NCBI GenBank assembly: GCA_051294375.1
Contig: CM119264.1
Span: forward strand, 15,773,473 to 15,837,472
DNA length: 64,000 nt
Source: Paraspadella gotoi
Lineage: Eukaryota; Chaetognatha
Direction of reading: 5' to 3'
Both the position numbers and the translations under genes were made by a program. Each line of letters starts with the position of its first letter. Positions within the stretch are counted from its first letter, which is position 1. The notes below the pieces were generated by a model that was given only the letters and a program-made list of their open reading frames with translations, did no database searches and was not told the origin of the DNA. Positions 1 to 7,565 of the stretch are shown one piece after another.

Positions 1-327
1 AAATTAGAAAAGATATATTAAAACTAAATTTCATTGCTATTTTGCTTTAAAAACGCTCTTTTGTTTGTGGAGCCATCTGGTATATTAAGACCAAAACAAG
101 AAAAAAATTGGCTATTTTGTGTAAAGCAATGCAAGTGAAGATCTAGTGGGTGCAGACAGAAGAGCAAATTTCTATAGAAAGGAAATAAATTGCTAAAGCA
201 AAACAAACATTTCGGATCAAATTAATTTATTTATTAATTACCGCTAATGATCGTGCGAGTGGAAATGAGTTTAAATGGAAAAAACAAAAGTCATATTTAC
301 TTGAAGCATTTTTACATATATATTATA

Positions 328-1049
328 TGTTACGAAATAACTATCTTTATATCACGAAGAAATCCAGCTTCTCCTCCTTCTCCCGATGCTCTTTTGTCTT
401 TTTTACTGACACAAGAATTGCCAGCTTTTCAGCGATTACAGAGACATCTTTCTATTTAGACTTGTTATATATATATACTTAAGTACAGATTCCGTGGCGG
501 ATTCTGATTGGTTCATCGGATTTCGATAGATTTTAATTACGATTTATCGATGTGAACGATCAGATCTGTCATTCTTGCTCTTTCAGTTCTCTGAAAATCT
601 CGGAATCTCTAGTTTTTAGAAACTATTTGGTAATTGCTGGATTGGTGGACTTTCCTGTGAGAGAAGCAACTTTTTGTTACTATTTTGGCTTCAGAAACAA
701 GTAAGAAAGATTCTTTAAACTTTATATATATATTTGCTGAGTTTGTATTAAATGTTTTGTTATCCTTTCCCCAGGACGTCTAACTTTACACAACTTCCCT
801 TTACACAACTTCACCTTTAACTTCACTTCAACTTCAACTTTAACTCTTACAACTTTAAAGTACTATTTGTTAAGTCCTGGGCTTCGCCTTTGTGGCCGAG
901 TGTCGTCCTCATCTATTGAGCGTCATAGACCGGCGCCATCGTCTCCTCTGCGCCATTACGCCACAAATACCAACGCTTTATTTGGCGTAGAGTTAGCCCA
1001 GAAAAATTAGCAAGTCAATGAAACCACTCTCCGAACTTAGTTCAAAACA
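328..1049. mobile_element. Solo LTR of an LTR retrotransposon
   Basis: A 722-bp segment begins TGTTACG and ends CAAAACA (TG...CA, as LTRs do). It is flanked by the 5-bp direct repeat TTATA at 323-327 and 1050-1054. The surrounding DNA is a dispersed repeat whose other copies (for example near 39000-39100) run straight through, so this is an insertion. It contains a TATA-like run near 465-480 and a CpG-rich part at 880-970. No gag or pol lies next to it, so it is probably a recombined solo LTR. Ty3/gypsy is plausible from the 5-bp duplication; the AT-rich flank makes a chance match possible. Confidence 0.6.
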
Positions 1050-1162
1050 TTATATATATATATATATAATACTCATAATTATTATATTGATTAAAAATTG
1101 GATAGATAAATTGAAATGAAATTTTTTGTGTTGGTAGGAAACTATGAGATTAAGCTGGATAT

Positions 1163-2554
1163 TAGACACATTTTTTCCACTGAAAATTGTTATGGAAAAG
1201 GTATAATTCTTTTCGTATTTTAGGGCTATACAAAATAAATGCATTTTTCGTACATTTTTTTTAATATCTCGCCTTTCCCAGAGGCATTAAAGTGCCACGG
1301 GCGTCAAAATAATTGATTTTCAGCAATTTCTGAGGTTTTTCATAAATTTTTTTAGATAATTATAAAAATAATGATAAAATTTGTATTATCTGTTATACGT
1401 AAATGTTGTCTGAAATATTTAATTGTAATTTAAATAATCTCAAACCGTTATTGGGAATTTTTAATAATATATTAAAACCGGAAGTTAAGTTATTGGCATG
1501 AACTTTTTTTTAAAATTGAAAAATTGAGATCACAGATTCAAATACTTTTAATTGCTTTAAGAAAACTGGCAAAGACCAAGTTTTAAAAATTAAAATAATA
1601 ATGGATTTCATAACAAAAAAATCAGTAAAAAAGGGCCATAGATAAAATTGTGACCAAAATGGCCGCTGCCGTTTTAAAGTTTTAAAAGTTTAAAAGTTTT
1701 TAACTTTTTTGCTTTGGGGTGGTCGCGACAGGTCGTGTGTGATGCATATCATATCCCTGCAAAAAGCAACTCGAATTTGCTTAGGATTATAGGTAATTGC
1801 AGTTCTATCATCGTAAACACGAGGCATCGCCAGTTTTCCCATTTCAATACAAGTGTCTTTTTCGCATCTTTTGCGATGACTTCAATGCGTACTCCGCGGT
1901 CACGTCAAAATAAGAGTGGCACGCTTAAATAGTTACATCAAAATTCTTGTACGAATCTTGTTCAGCCTTGCACTTGTCGCAAAGAGAGAGATCTTCCCCT
2001 AAATCAAGGATTTGCTTCGCTTCTCCGAGTTTCCACAATTTTGTCTGTTCAACAGCAACAATGTGAGCCATACTTATTTCAATTGTTTGTCGTTTGATTC
2101 AAGAAACATGAAAGAAGCGCTGAAGAACGTTTCTGCCTTTTGGAGGTTCATATGGCAGAGTCTGAAAATGTTCCAGCCGCTTTGTAATATCAAACTCTGG
2201 ATATAATGGCACACGGGTTTGTATTGTTGTATTTACAATGAAACCCGCCTCTATGCTTGTAGTAAAAACCAAAATAATTTATGTATCCAAATTTTATATT
2301 GATTGGTTTTGATTTGACTTGGAAATGAGCGGAGAAAAGTTGCCTTCAAAATCGTTTATTGATTTTAGAATTTAAATCTTCTTGTCTAACTTTCTGAAAA
2401 TTTGTTTTAAAAAATTTACATAATTTCTTCTGAAAGCGAGATGTATTGAAAAAATCTGTGCAAGGTTTTTTTTCTTAGACAAGGTTTAAATACGAACAGA
2501 ATGACACCTTTTTGGAGACTCTATGACCACTTTCCGCGGAAAAAAATGTGTCTA
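1163..2554. mobile_element. TIR DNA transposon, copy 1 (non-autonomous, hAT-like by TSD)
   Basis: Begins TAGACACATTTTTTCC and ends with the inverse GGAAAAAAATGTGTCTA. It is flanked by a perfect 8-bp target-site duplication CTGGATAT (1155-1162 and 2555-2562), made from the host repeat motif GAGCTGGATATAAAG. Similarity between the ends extends inward to the TATCTCGCC / CGAGATGTA blocks, so the inverted repeats are long. The 1392-bp body has no transposase. A second copy with identical termini lies at 31567-36539. An 8-bp TSD fits the hAT or P superfamilies. Confidence 0.85.
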
Positions 2555-2654
2555 CTGGATATAAGGTTTTGATGGAATCGTAAGAGTGAAAAAGAGTTTA
2601 AAACACAAAACCAAAAGACACATTTATGTCAATTTTTAAAAGTTTCCATCTCTC

Positions 2655-3080
2655 TATGATTGACCAAATTATGCCGGTTGACCAAATTTGCAGTTGAGCA
2701 AATTATGTCAGTTTACAAAAATATATATATGTATAATTGTATATGATATATATATATGATATGAGTGATTTTATTCGAATACAATAAGGTTGATTCAGTA
2801 CAATCATCATCAACAAACAAACAGACTAAGTCAGTTGACAATTATACAATTATAACAATTTACCAAATTATGCAAGTTGACCAAATTAAGCCAGTTGACC
2901 AAATAATGCCAGTTCACCAAATTATGCCAGTTGACCACATTTTGCAAGTTGATCAAATTATACAAGTTGAAAAAATTATGCCAGTTGCCCAAATTATGCC
3001 TGTTGACCAAATTATGTCAATTGACCAAATTATGCAAGTTGATTAAATTAGGAAAGTTGACCAAACTATGCAAGTTGGTA
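2655..3080. repeat. 18-bp tandem repeat array
   Basis: Imperfect repeats of GACCAAATTATGCCAGTT and variants. The same array occurs inverted at about 34600-34930 and direct at about 39240-39620, each time inside a Helentron-like element. Because the unit is a multiple of three it stays open and translates as a VDQIMP-type repeat; I regard that frame as an artefact. Confidence 0.8.
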
Positions 3081-3279
3081 TTGCCTATTGGCACAGCTAC
3101 TGGTAATGATTGATAGATCAATTGATTTATAGATTTTTCATAGATTTATTAAGAAATCTGTTATGATTTGTTATAATCCCTAATTGAGAGTCAGAAAAAT
3201 TACCATGCTTTATCATCGGATTAGCTTATTACCGCTTAATTTTCGTAGGCAGATCCGACATTGTTTGCTCAAACTTGTT

Positions 3280-3285
3280 TTTATT
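3280..3285 (-). promoter_or_regulatory. Poly(A) signal AATAAA for the 3334-3623 exon
   Basis: AATAAA on the minus strand, 48 bases after the TGA at 3334-3336. It sits at the outer edge of the Helentron-like element that ends at about 3279, so the transposon boundary may supply or have displaced the gene's 3' end. Confidence 0.45.
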
Positions 3286-3333
3286 TTTCCCTCTCAGGTC
3301 ATGAGAAATTTCTTTGCTCTTTGGTTTTGAAGT

Positions 3334-3623
3334 TCAGTACATACTTTCGGAATTCGACGGAGAGCATGGAGGCTGAAACTTTGCGGCCTCGGAAGATGAT
3401 TCCATTGGAGACGGGCCAACATTGGCTGTAGTGACGACAGCCCGCTTGGGCTCTGAAGGTTCATTTTGAAAGTCAAAAAAATCCCGGCGCTCGGCGACCG
3501 AGGGGAAATAAGGCGTGGGAGAAGCGATAGGAGATGGGAGAGATGCGAGGCCAGTTCGATGAGGTAAAGGAGTTAAAGATCGCGGCTGCTGGAAAAACGG
3601 TGTCGGTGATGAGGGCATTGACA
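3334..3623 (-). CDS. Terminal exon, Pro/Ser-rich tail (possible alternative last exon of the zinc-finger gene)
   Basis: On the minus strand a strong acceptor (ACCTTTTTTTTAG at 3624 and above) opens into a 290-base frame ending in TGA. It encodes about 96 residues rich in Pro and Ser (for example SMPSSPTPFFQQPRSLTP and SPIASPTPYFPS) with a short acidic segment DFFDFQNEPSEPKR. The G+C level is far above the flanks, as expected of coding DNA. It enters with two bases completing a codon, exactly the phase left open by exon 4 of the zinc-finger gene (donor at 7836), giving a 442-residue product. Disordered Pro/Ser tails are common in zinc-finger transcription factors. It could instead be the last exon of another minus-strand gene whose upstream exons I did not find. 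Confidence 0.55.
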
Positions 3624-3639
3624 CTAAAAAAAAGGTAGC

Positions 3640-5100
3640 CGGGAATATGTTTTTTTTTAACTTTTTTTGATAGGGGTGGGACTAATATTTTGCCTGATTA
3701 ACTGAGCAAAGCATTACTTTGACTTTTTTCGTAAGAGTTTAGTCCTGAGTTTTTTTTAATATATTCTCATACCGGCCATTCACAGTGATCCAAATGCCCT
3801 AAATTTCCGGAAAAACCTCCCTTTTTTGGCAAAAACAACTTTTTTTGGCATGCTGATTATCATAGAAGCCCTCTGAGGTTTTTTGAAACGTTTTAAATGA
3901 TAAAAAGTTGTTTGAAAAAATATGGAGAAAAAATTCATTATTCGACAAATTAGGTTTTTAAAGAAATCATTTTGGTTGTTGAACGTCTTTTGATTTATAA
4001 TTTTGATATTAAAAAGAAATTGACCCAACTTAATATTTTTTCTTTATTTATATTATAAGTAATAGGTGTATGTTTGCTAAATATAAAATCATTAATTTAA
4101 TCTTTTTAAAAGTGCGCTAAGCAAATTAAAATCGGAAAATCGATCAAAAAAAAGAATCGTATGGTAATTTCTGAAGAATATCGAATTCTTTTTTTATTAT
4201 TTTTTGAATGAAAAGCATTTTTGGATTTCTCAAAAAGGCGGACAAATGCGGATGAGATTTAATTGATAACTGATTAGTGATAAGATGTATCATTAGGAAC
4301 TAAATTTTTCATATCATACATAGTGACATAATATAAAAATCTTTTTTTTATTTGTTAGCTAGACAAAGAGCTTTAATCATAACAAAGTCAAATAATTTTT
4401 CTCTTCCACCCATGAGGGAGAAACAAACCTCTCAAAGACTCACCCGAAATAGAGATTTGCTTATAACTTGAGAAAGAATAATTTTTAGAAACTGTTATCT
4501 TACATAAAACTTTGTACCATTACTATGAAAAGACTGAATATGTATTTATGCCCATATGTTCAGGTGGCTTTTATCCACTTTTAATTTTTTTTGGATCACT
4601 GTGCCATTGTAGAATGATGGTAATATTGTTAATATGAAGTTTCAAGTAAATCCTATGGATAATGGATATAGAATATATTAACCAAAATCTTTGGAAAATC
4701 CACCCCTTTGATGAAAGATTTTCGCCATAAAAGATTTATCCCGAATCTGACACCCTGTTAAAAACTTAAAATTCCGATCGTTAGCTCTTACTTTTAGTGT
4801 AAATAAAAATTTCACCAAAATGGACTAATTCACTTTATCATGATCGTATCATATTAAAATAACTAAATAAAATATAAAGAAAAATTTTGTGGCAAGAACA
4901 GACAACCGCACTAACCCTATCCCTGTTCTTATTAAAATAAAATCGTTGTAGAAATAAAAAAAAATTCTCAACACAACGAATCGAAAGGTTAAGGGATATA
5001 GGGAGTCAGCCAAAAACGTTTACGAAAAAATCTGATACTTTGCTATCTGAACGTCCTTATTAAGTCTGACTACTGTTTCAATTTTCAACTTCCTACCTTA
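3640..5100. other. AT-rich intronic or intergenic DNA with a dispersed repeat
   Basis: No gene seen. 4560-4900 belongs to a repeat family also present near 27480-27800, 48340-48440 and 50140-50340 (shared blocks such as AAAATCCACCCCTT and CACCAAAATGGACTAATTCA). Confidence 0.6.
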
Positions 5101-5151
5101 GAGAAGGCAAAGTATTTGTGAAATTAATACAACGATTTTTATTAAGAGACG

Positions 5152-5188
5152 GACATGTTTCGGCTTGTTGGCTTCAAGCCTTCATCAG
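5152..5188 (-). ncRNA. Hammerhead ribozyme motif, core intact
   Basis: Minus strand: CTGATGA, helix II formed by GGCTTG and CAAGCC, then GAAA, a minimal palindromic helix III ACATGT, and cleavage triplet GTC. This matches the type I hammerheads with very short helix III described in Penelope-like elements, which are thought to act as dimers. Helix I is short (ATG with CGT). Confidence 0.7.
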
Positions 5189-5226
5189 CATTTAACATTC
5201 ATTAAAAAAGTTTGTGTAAAAGAAGA

Positions 5227-5287
<61 letters not shown>

Positions 5288-5939
5288 CAAAAGTTTTCCA
5301 ACAAAGTGGTGAGAAAAAATAGTGGTCAGATGTGAGGACAGGTTGAAGGTGAGGGCAGATTGAGTGAGTTGTGAAAAGAAGTAAAACTTGTTAGAGAGAG
5401 AGAGAGAGAGAAACAGAAACAACAGGGATAAATAAATAATAAAGATACATTTTGCAATGTACAAAAAAGATAAGAGTTTGAAAAACTAATATTGGTGAAA
5501 TTTAATATTTAACTAGTGAATAAATAAGCAATTAGCTAAGGGATAGTGAAGTGAAATTTGAAAGAAAGTAGTTCTTTATAGTTTTAGGTGATAATTAAGA
5601 GACTAAGAAAGTGAAATTCAAGAAAAAGAAAGAGCTTAAAATGAGCTGGCCCCCCCTTGTTTTTTGCAAATGAAGGACAAGGACGATGATGACGGGTCAT
5701 TGGCGTGTCAGTGGCTGAGAGGAGAGTGCGACTCATCAGTCTTCATCAGCGTTAGTGATGCATTTAAAAATTTGTGTAAAAGAAACATTACATTTTTGAA
5801 ATATAATGTTTCTCTTTCTCTCTCTCTCTTTTTCTCCATTTCAAAATCAACTTATTTCCCCTTTCTCCTGTCCTTGCCTTCACCTGTCCTGAAATCTGAC
5901 CACTGTCCTTTCTCAATTCTTTGTTGGAATCTCTCTCTT

Positions 5940-6019
<80 letters not shown>

Positions 6020-6054
6020 TCTATCCCCATTGTGAAAAATACAACTGTCAAATG

Positions 6055-6090
6055 CTGATGAAGACTCGAAAACAAGAGTCAAAACATGTC
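6055..6090 (+). ncRNA. Hammerhead ribozyme motif, degenerate
   Basis: CTGATGA and helix II (GACTC/GAGTC) are intact, but the GAAA core reads AAAA (the G12 equivalent is lost), so it is probably inactive. It is the opposite-strand partner of the motif at 5152-5188. Confidence 0.6.
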
Positions 6091-6429
6091 CAATACTTTG
6101 TAATAAAATCGTTGTAAAAATAATAAAAATTTTCGTTTTCGAATCTGCTATCTTATTGAACAACGAAAAGAGAGAAAAATTACACAAAATTTTAATTAAA
6201 ATATAAATCATTTCTATCCTCGCATCCCACGTAAGTCCCTCCCCTAGCCCTAACCTCCGCTTCGCGTCCAAGGCCAAGCATGAACCATGAACCTATCATC
6301 GCCCATAAAACTTTTCCCATCTGTAACTTTCCTGTTGGGTATAACTACAACAACCTTGTTGATCGTAATGCTAACTTTTACTTATTCAACCTGAATTACA
6401 ACAACCTCAAATGTTAAAACTAAACACTT

Positions 6430-6662
6430 GAAGAGACAGTAATTATTGTTATGAGTTAGTGACAGAACCGTTCAATATAAGCAGTCTTTGAGCTTCGGAT
6501 CAGGCTGTAACACCGTGTTACAGGCGGGTTAAGCGCCCCGTCCCTCTTAACTGCCAGACGACCACCGGGCTAGAACCCCGGACCTTTGGGTTGGGAGGCA
6601 AATGTCTTGCCTCCGGCACCAATGGTCGCTGATGAATGGTTGGTGGATTTTAGTCCACCATA
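6430..6662 (-). repeat. 230-bp interspersed repeat with tRNA-like B box (copy 1)
   Basis: Full-length copy. Sister copies: 25414-25644 (minus), 59336-59568 (plus), partial at 43075-43165, 45855-46045 and 53870-53932. In sense orientation it starts with the hairpin TGGTGGACTAAAATCCACCA, has a stem formed by GGAGGC/GCCTCC, a B-box-like GGGGTTCTAGCCC, and a second palindrome TGTAACACGGTGTTACA. It is probably a tRNA-related SINE, but no clear A box or poly(A) tail is visible. Confidence 0.7.
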
Positions 6663-6664
6663 CA

Positions 6665-7107
6665 TCCCCCCCTCCGTAGGGAGAAGTCTGTTGCGTCTCT
6701 TCAGTGAATTGTTGTTGTTGGTGGAAAGTTCGTCACCAAGTTGAGGCATGTCGCCTGATGTGTTGTGGGCGGAAAGTGCATCGCCAGGTCAAATGATTTT
6801 ATTCAGCAGATTAAAGTGTAAGGCACATATTAAATACCATTAGTTGTATTATTTTATCATAATTTAATCAGGACACTTAATTTTCAGCCAATTTTTACCA
6901 AATTTACATATACTTTTGATTTTTACAGCAACAAATTACTAAAACAGGTAAATAAAAATTGATGATAAAATCTGTAAGCCAAAAGACCTTAGAATGTATT
7001 ATATAGGTTTGAAAATTTTTCTCATAAAGATTTAATGATATAATGACAATAAAAAAATTAAAAAAAATTATATATATAAATTAAAGATTGAAGAAAAATA
7101 ATGATAC
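6665..7107. other. AT-rich spacer
   Basis: A short G+C-richer part (6680-6790) with no convincing frame, then A/T-rich sequence. Nothing further recognised. Confidence 0.4.
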
Positions 7108-7212
7108 GCCTGCCGGCTGCCCTCTTCTCGCCTGCTGGAGAGGCGGGCGGTTGTCCGTTCTTGCCACTTTTGTGACAGGGGTAACGGATTCTTCTCTCTC
7201 CTCCTGAAGCCG
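7108..7212 (-). mobile_element. PLE coding fragment
   Basis: Closely matches 49155-49275, the antisense of the downstream part of the PLE GIY-YIG reading frame (shared CCTGCCG..CTGCCCTCTTCTCGCCTGC). About 100 bases only, directly followed by a tRNA-like SINE. Confidence 0.55.
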
Positions 7213-7320
7213 TCGTGACTCGGTAGCTCATTGAGTAAAAGCCATCAGCTCATGACCACCAAGTACCGGGTTCAATCCCAACTCGGTAGCTACCATGCGG
7301 GAAGCGTGAGGACGGCCGTA
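7213..7320 (+). repeat. tRNA-derived SINE (copy 1)
   Basis: Has an A-box-like GGTAGCTCATTGAG near 7221 and a perfect pol III B box GGTTCAATCCC at 7269-7279. A related copy lies at 42835-42940. The following sequence to about 7445 may be SINE body. Confidence 0.65.
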
Positions 7321-7514
7321 AGCCACCTTTGAGGCGTGGAAAACCCTCAAGCGTGGTTTCAAGCCTGGTTCCAAGCCCAGGACCCGTTCCATGGCTGCTA
7401 GAGGAGTTAAAGAAGTTGCGGATAGTCATCTTCAGCCCACATAGCGCCTTATAAACAATAATCAGTTAATGCACTAAAAGTTGTACTAGAAACTTCACAG
7501 AGTGGTAATAATTT

Positions 7515-7520
7515 TTTATT
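7515..7520 (-). promoter_or_regulatory. Poly(A) signal AATAAA, zinc-finger gene short form
   Basis: AATAAA on the minus strand 19 bases after the TAA at 7540-7542. Confidence 0.7.
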
Positions 7521-7539
7521 GTATGGTTAAAAAAACACA

Positions 7540-7565
7540 TTAACTGTCATGTTCAGAAACGACCA
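7540..7565 (-). CDS. Zinc-finger gene exon 5 (short terminal exon)
   Basis: Acceptor GTTTATATTTTTCAG. Encodes VVSEHDS and TAA after the codon split by the intron. Very short, but the acceptor, phase and immediate poly(A) signal support it. Confidence 0.7.

Larger units (their letters stand above)
230..3279 (-). mobile_element. Helentron-like dispersed repeat, copy 1 (interrupted)
   Basis: Shares its body (stretches such as AAATGAGTTTAAATGG and GAGCTGGATATAAAGTTT) and its right terminus (GTAGGCAGATCCGAC followed by ATTGTTTGCTCAAACTTG) with many copies in this window. The hairpin end is not seen here. It is interrupted by a solo LTR (328-1049) and a TIR transposon (1163-2554), and carries an 18-bp tandem array near its right end. 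It has no coding capacity. Confidence 0.5.
5110..6165. mobile_element. Non-autonomous Penelope-like element (PLE-a)
   Basis: Both ends carry inverted terminal sequences with hammerhead-ribozyme motifs (5152-5188 minus, 6055-6090 plus) and an outer AACGATTTT / AAAATCGTT pair. Inside are a GA microsatellite (5230-5283), the PLE-linked motif GAGCTGGCCCCCC near 5642, and an inverted CT microsatellite (5940-6012). The interior matches the non-coding end of the GIY-YIG-encoding PLE copies at 30298-42373 and 48480-50125. No protein remains. Confidence 0.7.

Noticed and set aside
2765-3046. Open frame with VDQIMPVDQIMQ-type repeats
   Set aside because: It is the translation of an 18-bp non-coding tandem array that recurs in both orientations within Helentron-like elements.
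5192-6277. Frames made of SLSLSL or ERERER runs (also near 17745-18043, 21233-21532, 23038-23325, 33648-34016, 48696-48881)
   Set aside because: Translations of GA/CT microsatellites.
7213-7290. Functional tRNA gene
   Set aside because: A and B boxes are present, but acceptor and anticodon stems do not close; a diverged copy exists at 42835, so it is a SINE.
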